The notes beneath the pieces are model-generated. The model ran no database searches. It had not been told where the DNA came from and saw nothing but the letters and a program-made list of their open reading frames with translations. Position numbers and translations under genes: made by a program. From assembly GCA_003978675.1 (NCBI GenBank), contig QNYP01000186.1, positions 1 through 8,320 of the forward strand: 8,320 nt of DNA. Direction: 5' to 3'. This document shows, in pieces, positions 1 to 5,777 of this stretch (within the stretch, counting starts at the first letter, position 1; every line of letters starts with the position of its first letter). The stretch is from Hydrogenothermus sp. (lineage in GTDB: Bacteria; Aquificota; Aquificia; Aquificales; Hydrogenothermaceae).

Positions 1-96
1 TCCTGCATTTTCCATTAAAACTAGAGAATTAATACCTGTTAACTTTATAGAACTTTCATCTATAAGCTTCATTTCTTCTGCTTTTAAAATTTTCAT
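1..96 (-). other. Duplicated 5' fragment of nnr inside the fold-back arm
   Basis: Read on the minus strand from an ATG at 94-96, this encodes the first 32 residues of Nnr with no differences, then runs off the window edge. Unlike the full-length plus-strand gene, this copy has a proper ribosome binding site upstream (AGGAG at 104-108, spacing 7). It is best treated as the same gene seen a second time through a fold-back junction, not as a second gene. Confidence 0.85.
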
Positions 97-103
97 TTCA
101 ATT

Positions 104-108
104 CTCCT
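104..108 (-). promoter_or_regulatory. Ribosome binding site of nnr, in fold-back orientation
   Basis: On the minus strand AGGAG lies 7 bases before the ATG at 94-96. On the plus strand nothing resembling a Shine-Dalgarno site precedes the ATG at 125. The native leader of nnr is therefore probably the reverse complement of about 97-124, and the junction with unnatural sequence lies at about 118-124. Confidence 0.7.
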
Positions 109-124
109 AGTAAACAAAATTGTA

Positions 125-1708
125 ATGAAAATTTTAAAAGCAGAAGAAATGAAGCTTATAGATGAAAGTTCTATAAAGTTAACAGGTATTAATTCTCTAG
201 TTTTAATGGAAAATGCAGGAAGGGGTGCTTTTGAAGTTATTTGGAATAAGTTTAAAGATAAAAATAAGTTTGTAATAGTATCAGGTTCAGGGAATAATGG
301 AGGAGATGGTCTCGTTGTTGCAAGGTATTTATTTAATCAAGGGAAAGAGGTAAAAGTTTTTTTACTTGCTTCAAGTTTATCAAATCTATCTCAGGATAAC
401 AGGGTAAATTTTGAAATTTTAGAAAAACTGGGAGTTGAATGTTTTTTTATAACAGAAAAGAATATATCAAGACTGATAAATGCAATAAAAAATGCTGATA
501 TTGTTATTGATTCAATGTTTGGAACAGGATTCAAACCTCCAGTTAAAGGATATAGAGAGAAGGCAATAGATTATATAAATAAATATTCCAAAAAAGTTAT
601 TTCTATAGATATCCCATCTGGATTATCTGCAGATACAGGTAATATAGACGGTAAATTTGTAAAAGCAGATATAACAATTACATTTGGTTATCCAAAAATT
701 TGCCATATTTTATATCCTGCTTCTGAATTTTGTGGAGAGGTTTTTATAGTAGATATATCTTTAGATAAGAGTTATGAAAAAATAATAAATAGAAATTTAT
801 TAACAATTTCTAATATAGAACTTCCTAAAAGAGAAAAAGACAGCCATAAATATAAGTTTGGACACAATTTAATAATTGGTGGAAGTATTGGAAAATCAGG
901 AGCAGTTATATTATCTGCTTTAGCTTCAACAAATGCAGGTGCAGGGCTAACAACAGTATTTGTACCTGAAGATATTAACTTAGTTATTGAAGAAAACCTT
1001 ATAGAAGAAATGTCTATACCAGCTCCATCTAGTAATGGTATGTTTTCTAAAAAGGCATCAAAATATTTAAAAGATACTATTAAAAATGGTAAATTCTCAA
1101 GTATTACAATTGGAATGGGGATGGGAGTTTCTGAAGGGACAATTAATCTTGTGAAGGAAGTTTTAAAGCAAAAACTGCCTTTAGTTATAGATGCAGATGG
1201 AATAAATAGCTTAGTTAAACTAAGTAATTTTAAACAATTACTAAAAAAGAGAAAGTATCCAACAATTCTAACGCCTCATTTAGGAGAATTTTCAAGATTA
1301 ACAGGAATTGAAGTTAAGGCTTTAAAAGAAAATCTTGAAGAAATAGCTTTGCAATTTTCGAAGGAAACAAACTCTATTTTAGTAATTAAATTTTCTAGGA
1401 CATTAATTGTTTTCCCTGATGAAACAGTATACTATTCAATAGCAGGAAATGAAGGAATGGCAAAAGCAGGAACTGGGGATGTCCTTGCTGGTATTATTGG
1501 AGCATTAATAAATAGGCTACCGGTTGTTGAGGCAGTTAAAACAGCTGTTTTATTACATGGTATAGCTGGAGATTTTTCTATAAAAGATAAAGGAAAAGAA
1601 AGTATAAGAGCAAGGAATATTATTAATTGCATTTGTAAAGCATATAACTTTTTAGAAAGCCAATCAAAAAATCAAAATTTAATAAAAAAACTTAGATATT
1701 TAGTCTAA
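125..1708 (+). CDS. nnr: Bifunctional NAD(P)H-hydrate epimerase / ADP-dependent NAD(P)H-hydrate dehydratase
   Basis: This cytosolic metabolite-repair enzyme of 527 residues re-forms NADH and NADPH from their hydrated, inactive forms. The N-terminal half (about 1-215, YjeF_N) epimerises the hydrate; it shows the loop GSGNNGGDG at 54-62, Asp129 in IDSMFGTG, and DIPSGLSADTG at 162-172. The C-terminal half (about 240-510, ribokinase-like) is the ADP-dependent dehydratase, with the IGGSIGKSGA segment near 251-260, VIDADG at 354-359, TPHLGEF at 383-389 and the nucleotide-binding AGTGDV at 448-453. The length is normal for the fused form. The start matches the usual family N-terminus, but the plus strand has no ribosome binding site because the upstream sequence is a fold-back junction. 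Its stop lies 2 bp from that of the convergent sod gene. Hydration of NAD(P)H is faster in heat, which suits a thermophile. Confidence 0.93.
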   Translation: MKILKAEEMKLIDESSIKLTGINSLVLMENAGRGAFEVIWNKFKDKNKFVIVSGSGNNGGDGLVVARYLFNQGKEVKVFLLASSLSNLSQDNRVNFEILEKLGVECFFITEKNISRLINAIKNADIVIDSMFGTGFKPPVKGYREKAIDYINKYSKKVISIDIPSGLSADTGNIDGKFVKADITITFGYPKICHILYPASEFCGEVFIVDISLDKSYEKIINRNLLTISNIELPKREKDSHKYKFGHNLIIGGSIGKSGAVILSALASTNAGAGLTTVFVPEDINLVIEENLIEEMSIPAPSSNGMFSKKASKYLKDTIKNGKFSSITIGMGMGVSEGTINLVKEVLKQKLPLVIDADGINSLVKLSNFKQLLKKRKYPTILTPHLGEFSRLTGIEVKALKENLEEIALQFSKETNSILVIKFSRTLIVFPDETVYYSIAGNEGMAKAGTGDVLAGIIGALINRLPVVEAVKTAVLLHGIAGDFSIKDKGKESIRARNIINCICKAYNFLESQSKNQNLIKKLRYLV

Positions 1709-1710
1709 TT

Positions 1711-2316
1711 TTATTTGGAAATAGCCTTTTCAAATCTAGAGTTTATAATATCCCAGTTTAAGTTTTTAAAAACAGCATCTACATATGGAGGTCTCTTGTT
1801 TTTATAATCTACATAATAAGCATGTTCATATACATCTACTACAATTAAAGGATAACTCATCATCATACCTAAATTGTTATGGGCATCTAATCCATTTACT
1901 ATGAGTTGATTATTGTATAAATCATACATAAGGATTGACCAACCTCTGCAAGCTATGGCTGTTGCTTTTATTTCATTTAGACAATTTTCAACACTTCCGA
2001 AAGTTTTTTCTATTAATTCTCCAAGTTTTGAAGAAGGTTCTCCCTTTCCTCCTCCTATTATGTTTTCAAAGTATAACTCATGTAAAACTACTCCCATATA
2101 ATTAAAACTTTCTTCCACTTTTAGGGCTCTATATTCAGAATAATTTTGATTAGCTTTATTCCTATCTGAAAAATCAAGATTTGATAACTTTTCCTGAATT
2201 TCGTTGTATTTAGCAATATATCCTTTGTAATGAGCCTCGAAATGAACTTCTATTTGTTCATCTGATATACCTTCAAGACCATTAGGTTTTAAATAATCTT
2301 TTGGTTCTAACTTCAT
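1711..2316 (-). CDS. sod: Superoxide dismutase, Fe/Mn family (Aquifex-type Fe-SOD)
   Basis: The enzyme converts superoxide to hydrogen peroxide and oxygen. The 201 residues follow the iron/manganese SOD fold. Predicted metal ligands are His25 (in HFEAHYKGY), His79 (in VVLHELYFEN), Asp161 and His165 (in VVDVYEHAYYVDYKNKRPPY). It lacks a signal peptide, so it acts in the cytoplasm. The sequence closely recalls Aquifex pyrophilus Fe-SOD, though it appears about ten residues shorter at the C-terminus. The family's second-sphere Gln seems to be replaced by a His (His146 in LDAHNN), as in some cambialistic members, so iron as the metal is an inference. The start is supported by a GGGGGTGG ribosome binding site at 2321-2328. 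A strong terminator separates it from sor upstream, so it probably has its own promoter, which I could not place. Confidence 0.93.
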   Translation of the reverse strand: MKLEPKDYLKPNGLEGISDEQIEVHFEAHYKGYIAKYNEIQEKLSNLDFSDRNKANQNYSEYRALKVEESFNYMGVVLHELYFENIIGGGKGEPSSKLGELIEKTFGSVENCLNEIKATAIACRGWSILMYDLYNNQLIVNGLDAHNNLGMMMSYPLIVVDVYEHAYYVDYKNKRPPYVDAVFKNLNWDIINSRFEKAISK

Positions 2317-2320
2317 TTTT

Positions 2321-2328
2321 CCACCCCC
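2321..2328 (-). promoter_or_regulatory. Ribosome binding site of sod
   Basis: The minus strand reads GGGGGTGG followed by four A and the ATG at 2314-2316. It is G-rich rather than a perfect AGGAGG, but the spacing is suitable and the start agrees with the family N-terminus. Confidence 0.6.
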
Positions 2329-2373
2329 AAATTTTATTCTCTTTTAAGCTAAATTCACGATAAAGGATAAGTT

Positions 2374-2387
2374 ATGATATTTATCAT
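2374..2387. promoter_or_regulatory. Inverted repeat upstream of sod, possible operator
   Basis: ATGATA and TATCAT form a perfect 6-bp inverted repeat around two bases, about 58 bp before the sod start and just beyond the T-tract of the sor terminator. FUR-family regulators (Fur, PerR) bind AT-rich palindromes of similar composition and often control oxidative-stress genes. The match is only general, and in such AT-rich DNA a 6-bp palindrome can occur by chance. Confidence 0.3.
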
Positions 2388-2398
2388 TAAAAAATAAA

Positions 2399-2423
2399 AA
2401 AGCCCCCTTTAAAGGGGGGCTTT
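2399..2423 (-). terminator. Rho-independent terminator after sor
   Basis: AAAGCCCCC at 2399-2407 pairs with GGGGGCTTT at 2415-2423 around a 7-base loop, and TTTAAA inside can tighten the hairpin. On the minus strand the stem is followed by TTTTTTATTTTTT (2401-2389, partly shared with the stem), so it ends transcription coming from sor, whose stop lies 42 bp earlier. In the plus direction the T-tract is poor. Confidence 0.9.
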
Positions 2424-2464
2424 GGGCTATTTTAATTTATGTTTCTTTATAGGAGGCCTTCTAA

Positions 2465-2872
2465 TTAAGCTCCTACAGTTGCTTCAGCTTCTTGAACTTC
2501 TAGTTCAACTTCTGGACCTTGCCATAAACCATGCTTTGTGCAGTAGCTCATAGCTTGAAGTTTTAATTTGCTTTTAGTTGGAACAATGAAAAAGTCAGCT
2601 TCTGCTTGTGAGCATTGGTTTCCTTGAACTCCAGGAACAAAATTTACTTGCCCAAGGAATGTATCTCCATCCCAGAGCTGAATCCATGCAATGTAGTGGT
2701 CAAAATCATCAGGGTGGCAGTATTCGTTTCCAACCTTTACTTTTACTCTTAATTTTTGTCCTTTTACTGGAGTATCTTCAACGTGCACAAAAGGAGAATG
2801 TCTGTCAATAAAATCTCTTTTTGCTTCTTTGTCAATTGTTGAAATATCAACATAGTTATTTACTTTTGGCAT
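2465..2872 (-). CDS. sor: Superoxide reductase (class II, neelaredoxin type)
   Basis: The enzyme reduces superoxide to hydrogen peroxide at a single non-haem iron, without releasing oxygen. The product has 135 residues from the preferred start. The four His and one Cys that bind the iron are all present: His25, His53 (CHPDD), His59 (DHYI), Cys111 and His114 (SYCTKHGLW). There is no N-terminal Cys4 desulforedoxin domain, so this is a one-iron enzyme. The usual Glu-Lys-His motif that carries the catalytic Lys is Asp23-Arg24-His25 here. An ATG two codons upstream (2876-2878) is in frame, but GGAGG at 2880-2884 is only 1 base from it and 7 bases from the ATG chosen here. It is a single-gene unit with its own candidate promoter and terminator, close to sod. 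Confidence 0.92.
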   Translation of the reverse strand: MPKVNNYVDISTIDKEAKRDFIDRHSPFVHVEDTPVKGQKLRVKVKVGNEYCHPDDFDHYIAWIQLWDGDTFLGQVNFVPGVQGNQCSQAEADFFIVPTKSKLKLQAMSYCTKHGLWQGPEVELEVQEAEATVGA

Positions 2873-2879
2873 TTTCATA

Positions 2880-2884
2880 CCTCC
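2880..2884 (-). promoter_or_regulatory. Ribosome binding site deciding the sor start
   Basis: GGAGG on the minus strand stands 7 bases before the ATG at 2870-2872 and only 1 base before the ATG at 2876-2878. Normal spacing favours the inner ATG, giving an MPKVNN N-terminus. Confidence 0.75.
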
Positions 2885-2909
2885 ATGTTTTATTTTTTAT
2901 GTAAAACAT
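2885..2909. promoter_or_regulatory. Perfect palindrome over the sor transcription start, candidate operator
   Basis: ATGTTTTA (2885-2892) and TAAAACAT (2902-2909) are exact inverted copies around a 9-base spacer. The outer part overlaps the candidate -10 box, and the remainder fills the short leader up to the ribosome binding site. Because the predicted start of transcription (about 2901) lies within the repeat, it would act as a DNA operator rather than as an RNA hairpin. The regulator is unknown. Confidence 0.5.
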
Positions 2910-2936
2910 ACTAAAACTTTTATTTTTGTATCCCAA
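2908..2936 (-). promoter_or_regulatory. Candidate sigma-70 promoter of sor
   Basis: On the minus strand TTGGGA (2936-2931) and TAGTAT (2913-2908) stand 17 bases apart, a normal -35/-10 arrangement with four of six matches in each box. Transcription would begin near 2901, about 29 bases before the sor start codon. Its place downstream of the sucD terminator fits independent expression of sor. Confidence 0.5.
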
Positions 2937-3045
2937 TGATTTTAATCAGGAAAGTTTCAGTTAGACTTTATTTATAAGATTTTATTTTATATAAATCCTT
3001 TGAGGCTTTGGGAGAGTATATTGATGGATTTGTTTATTTTTCAAA

Positions 3046-3067
3046 AAAGGGGGAATTATCCCCCTTT
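3046..3067 (-). terminator. Rho-independent terminator of the mdh-fum-suc operon
   Basis: AAAGGGGG (3046-3053) pairs with CCCCCTTT (3060-3067) around the six-base loop AATTAT. On the minus strand the hairpin starts 5 bases after the sucD stop and ends in six T (3048-3043), the first three of which are also part of the stem. Confidence 0.9.
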
Positions 3068-3072
3068 GGTTT

Positions 3073-3951
3073 TTATCCTTTTAAGATTTTTTCTACTACT
3101 TCACCGATAGTAGAAATGTTTTTAACTGTAGTTACTCCAGCTGCTTCTAATGCTTTGTATTTTTCTTCTGCTGTTCCTTTTCCACCTGCTATGATAGCAC
3201 CAGCGTGTCCCATTCTTTTTCCTGGAGGAGCTGTTACCCCTGCAATATATGCAACTACTGGTTTAGTTACATACTCTTTTATAAACTCTGCTGCTTCTTC
3301 TTCTGCAGTTCCACCAATTTCACCAATCATAACAATTGCTTCTGTTTCTGGATCATCTTGGAACCATTTTAGAACATCTGCAAAAACAGTTCCTGGTACA
3401 GGGTCTCCACCAATACCAACTGCTGTAGATTGTCCAATACCTCTTTGTGTTAATTGGTATGCAGCTTCATATGTTAAAGTTCCAGACCTTGATACAAGTC
3501 CAACATTTCCTTTTTTGAATATATGGCCTGGCATAATTCCTATTTTAGCTTCTTCTGGAGTAATTACTCCAGGACAGTTTGGTCCAATTAAAACAGTATC
3601 AGGATAGTAAGTTTTTATGTAATTTTTTACAGGAATCATATCATTAACAGGAATTCCTTCAGTAATACAAATTACAGTTTTAACTCCTGCATCAACAGCT
3701 TCTACAATTGCATCTGCTGCAAATGGAGGTGGAACGAAAATTAAAGAACAATCTGCACCGGTATTTTCTACTGCTTCTTTTACACTATCAAAAACAGGTA
3801 TTCCTTCTACCTCCTGTCCTCCTTTTCCAGGAGTTACTCCACCTACAACTTGTGTTCCATACGCTTTACATTGTGTAGCATGGAAAGAACCTTCTTTCCC
3901 TGTTATTCCTTGAACTATTACTTTAGTATCTTTGTTAACTAATACACTCAT
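3073..3951 (-). CDS. sucD: Succinyl-CoA synthetase, alpha subunit
   Basis: With SucC it interconverts succinate, CoA and ATP with succinyl-CoA, ADP and phosphate. In a reductive TCA cycle it supplies succinyl-CoA for 2-oxoglutarate synthase. The 292 residues show the CoA-binding Rossmann segment with GITGKEGSFH at 15-24, GPNCPG at 123-128, SRSGTLTYE at 154-162, and the phosphorylated His249 in GHAGAIIAGGKGT. The length is normal for SucD and shorter than I recall for the related citryl-CoA synthetase subunit. The open frame extends upstream to 4026 across the end of sucC, but the family N-terminus and a GGAGG at 3961-3965 (9 bases before the ATG) select this start. It follows sucC after 26 bp and is the last gene of the operon. 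Confidence 0.96.
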   Translation of the reverse strand: MSVLVNKDTKVIVQGITGKEGSFHATQCKAYGTQVVGGVTPGKGGQEVEGIPVFDSVKEAVENTGADCSLIFVPPPFAADAIVEAVDAGVKTVICITEGIPVNDMIPVKNYIKTYYPDTVLIGPNCPGVITPEEAKIGIMPGHIFKKGNVGLVSRSGTLTYEAAYQLTQRGIGQSTAVGIGGDPVPGTVFADVLKWFQDDPETEAIVMIGEIGGTAEEEAAEFIKEYVTKPVVAYIAGVTAPPGKRMGHAGAIIAGGKGTAEEKYKALEAAGVTTVKNISTIGEVVEKILKG

Positions 3952-3960
3952 TCTTTTATT

Positions 3961-3965
3961 CCTCC
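3961..3965 (-). promoter_or_regulatory. Ribosome binding site deciding the sucD start
   Basis: GGAGG on the minus strand lies 9 bases before the ATG at 3949-3951, inside the 26-bp gap after the sucC stop. It rules against the longer open frame that would begin at 4026 within sucC. Confidence 0.8.
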
Positions 3966-3977
3966 TTTTATTATTTA

Positions 3978-5147
3978 CTAATTTTGACCTTTTGCAGCTT
4001 CTACTGCTTTTACAGCACCTTCCCACATAGTATCTGCAGTAATGAAGTTTAATCCAGATTCATTTAACATTTTTTTACCAAGCTCAACATTTGTTCCTTC
4101 CATTCTAACTACTATAGGAACATGAGGTTTAACTTCTTCAGAAGCTTTTATAATACCTTCTGCAAGCCTATCACATCTTAATATTCCACCAAAAATATTT
4201 ATAAATATTGCCTTTACATTAGGGTCAGAGAGGATAATTTTAAATGCATTCGCTATTTGTTCTGCATTCGCTGAACCACCAACATCTAAGAAGTTAGCAG
4301 GTTCTCCTCCAGCAAGTTTGATTGTATCCATTGTTGCCATTGCAAGTCCTGCACCGTTAACCATACAAGCAATATTTCCGTCTAACTTAATATAATTAAG
4401 ATTGTATTGTTTAGCCTTTACTTCTAATTCTGATTCTTGAGTAGGGTCTTCCATTTCCATAATATCAGGGTGTCTGTATAATGCGTTATCATCAAAATCT
4501 ACTTTAGCATCTAATACAACTACATTACCTTCTTTTGTTAATACTAATGGGTTTATTTCAACCATAGAAGCATCTTCATTCATATAAACTTCGTAAAGTT
4601 TTACAAAAATAGATGCAACTTTATTAATTAAGTTTTTAGGAAATCCAAGTTTTAAAGCAATGTTTCTCGCTTGAAAAGGTCTTAATCCTAAGAATGGGTC
4701 AATTACTTCTGTGATGATTGCATCTGGATTTTTAGCAGCTACTTCCTCTATTTCCATACCACCTTCAGCAGATGCCATTATTATAAGTTTTGATTTACTT
4801 CTGTCTAATGTAATAGCAACGTAGAATTCCTTATCTATGTTTGTCCCTTCTTCTATGTAAATTCTGCTAACAGGTAAACCTTCTGGTCCTGTTTGGAATG
4901 TTACTAATGTTTTACCTAAAAGTTCTGCTGCGTATTGTTTCACTTCTTCTAAACTATTAGCAAGTTTTACACCACCAGCTTTTCCTCTACCACCTGCGTG
5001 AATTTGAGCTTTTACAACTACTGGAAACTTTCCAATTCTTTGAGCTACTTCTACAGCTTCTTCAACTGTAAAAGCAGGATAACCTTCTGGAACAGGAAGC
5101 CCATATTTTCTAAAAACTTCTTTTGCCTGATGCTCATGAACCTTCAT
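3978..5147 (-). CDS. sucC: Succinyl-CoA synthetase, beta subunit (ADP/GDP-forming)
   Basis: This is the ATP-grasp subunit that binds the nucleotide and succinate and works with SucD. The 389 residues match the usual length (388 in E. coli). Visible are the start MKVHEHQAKE, nucleotide-binding Lys46 and the glycine-rich GGRGKAGGVK at 52-61, Mg-binding Asn199 (in EINPLV) and Asp213 (in LDAKVDFDD) at the same positions as in E. coli, NGAGLAMATMD at 264-274, and FGGILRCD at 319-326 near the phosphohistidine site. ATP versus GTP preference cannot be read with confidence. AGGAGG five bases before the ATG supports the start. It lies 27 bp after the DUF488 gene and 26 bp before sucD. The lengths of both subunits argue against citryl-CoA synthetase, a paralogue found in Aquificaceae. 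Confidence 0.96.
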   Translation of the reverse strand: MKVHEHQAKEVFRKYGLPVPEGYPAFTVEEAVEVAQRIGKFPVVVKAQIHAGGRGKAGGVKLANSLEEVKQYAAELLGKTLVTFQTGPEGLPVSRIYIEEGTNIDKEFYVAITLDRSKSKLIIMASAEGGMEIEEVAAKNPDAIITEVIDPFLGLRPFQARNIALKLGFPKNLINKVASIFVKLYEVYMNEDASMVEINPLVLTKEGNVVVLDAKVDFDDNALYRHPDIMEMEDPTQESELEVKAKQYNLNYIKLDGNIACMVNGAGLAMATMDTIKLAGGEPANFLDVGGSANAEQIANAFKIILSDPNVKAIFINIFGGILRCDRLAEGIIKASEEVKPHVPIVVRMEGTNVELGKKMLNESGLNFITADTMWEGAVKAVEAAKGQN

Positions 5148-5174
5148 TCTATCCTCCTATAGTTTATTTTTTAT

Positions 5175-5777
5175 CTAAAATAAGCTTAAATTTTTCGCTT
5201 GTGGAACTACTTTTTCTTCCCTTTTGTTTAATTGCTTATATATATAGTTTAACCTTTGAAAGATTAATTTTTCATCATTTATGTTGAAATTTTCCAGATT
5301 TTGCTCATTTTTCCACTTTTTTACTGTTTGTCCAAACTCAAAAACAGAATTTTCTATTATGTTATACACTTTTAAGTCTGTGTAAAAATGTAGTAAAGCG
5401 CCAATTGCTAAAAATCTATGACAATCAAAAGGAGATTTTTCAGCACACATAATTACTGCATTTTTATTTTTTGATACTTTGTATAAGAAATTTAGTCCCT
5501 TCTTTATTTTTGGGTTTCTCGTTAGGTCATATAAACTGTTTATTCCTTTTTGAACTTCCTTTTTTACTATCAACCCTCCTACATAATCTCCTAAAAATTT
5601 GTATTCTATACTTTGTTTTTTTAAATAAGGTTTAAAATTAGGTTCATTATACTGAGGAAATGTATTTGAATAAGGAAATGTTCTTATATCAAAAACAGTA
5701 GAAATATCTAACTCTTTCAACTTATTAGTAAGCTTTTCTACTTCAAAAAATGGGGAATATCCGATAGTGTAAAGCAT
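5175..5777 (-). CDS. DUF488 family protein
   Basis: The protein has 200 residues, is soluble with no signal peptide, and its function is not established. It carries the family marks: MLYTIGYS at the N-terminus, DIRTFPYS at 30-37 (usually D-x-R-x-x-P-x-S), FLGDYVGG at 61-68, and the late motif CAEKSPFDCHR at 111-121 with Cys111, Cys119, His120 and Arg121. The N-terminal motif fixes the start. The ATG follows the fumarase beta stop with no gap (TAAATG), and there is no ribosome binding site, so translation is probably coupled to fumarase beta. The last 50 residues form a charged tail ending in NLSLF, which resembles a sliding-clamp binding motif. It sits in the middle of a TCA-cycle operon, yet nothing in its sequence points to metabolism. 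Composition matches its neighbours. Confidence 0.88.
   Translation of the reverse strand: MLYTIGYSPFFEVEKLTNKLKELDISTVFDIRTFPYSNTFPQYNEPNFKPYLKKQSIEYKFLGDYVGGLIVKKEVQKGINSLYDLTRNPKIKKGLNFLYKVSKNKNAVIMCAEKSPFDCHRFLAIGALLHFYTDLKVYNIIENSVFEFGQTVKKWKNEQNLENFNINDEKLIFQRLNYIYKQLNKREEKVVPQAKNLSLF

Larger units (their letters stand above)
1..220. repeat. Terminal fold-back inverted repeat (left edge)
   Basis: Positions 1-96 are the exact reverse complement of 125-220. Pairing continues inward with 97/124, a mismatch at 98/123, and five more pairs (99-103 with 118-122), leaving a 14-base loop at 104-117. The left arm therefore holds a minus-strand copy of the first 32 codons of nnr, ending precisely at the window edge. 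Long hairpins centred just upstream of a start codon and cut off at a contig end are typical of strand fold-back during amplification, or of an assembler walking back along the opposite strand. I infer an artefact. A real inverted duplication in the genome cannot be excluded from the sequence alone. Confidence 0.95.

Noticed and set aside
1692..1708. Weak hairpin TTAGA-N7-TCTAA before TTTTATTT, as a terminator of nnr
   Set aside because: The stem is only five AT-rich pairs and includes the nnr stop codon; too weak to call. Termination between the convergent nnr and sod genes remains unexplained.
1913..2101. Short plus-strand open frame opposite sod, and similar ones at 2608-2811 and 6072-6275, plus a minus-strand one at 1432-1632
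   Set aside because: All lie opposite well-supported conserved genes and show no recognisable domain or ribosome binding site.
2331..2336. TAAAAT on the minus strand as the sod -10 box
   Set aside because: It would start transcription inside the ribosome binding site, and no acceptable -35 box lies at the right distance.
2873..2878. The sor start two codons upstream
   Set aside because: The ATG at 2876-2878 is one base from GGAGG, too close for initiation; the inner ATG at 2870-2872 has a spacing of 7.
2993..3031. AAATCC (2993-2998) and GGATTT (3026-3031) as an inverted repeat between the operon terminator and the sor promoter
   Set aside because: Six pairs across a 27-base spacer in AT-rich DNA is within chance expectation, and no function fits its position.
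3008..3607. A 199-residue open frame on the plus strand opposite sucD
   Set aside because: It is the antisense shadow of the conserved sucD gene, rich in Ser, Pro and Ile, with no ribosome binding site, and it runs through the terminator hairpin.
3952..4026. A longer sucD start at 4026
   Set aside because: The extra 25 residues are Lys/Arg/Ser/Cys-rich, match no SucD N-terminus, come from reading sucC in another frame, and have no ribosome binding site; the ATG at 3951 has a strong one.
3073..5147. Citryl-CoA synthetase instead of succinyl-CoA synthetase
   Set aside because: The subunit lengths (389 and 292) and SucC residues Asn199 and Asp213 match ordinary succinyl-CoA synthetase; the citryl-CoA subunits are larger as I recall them.
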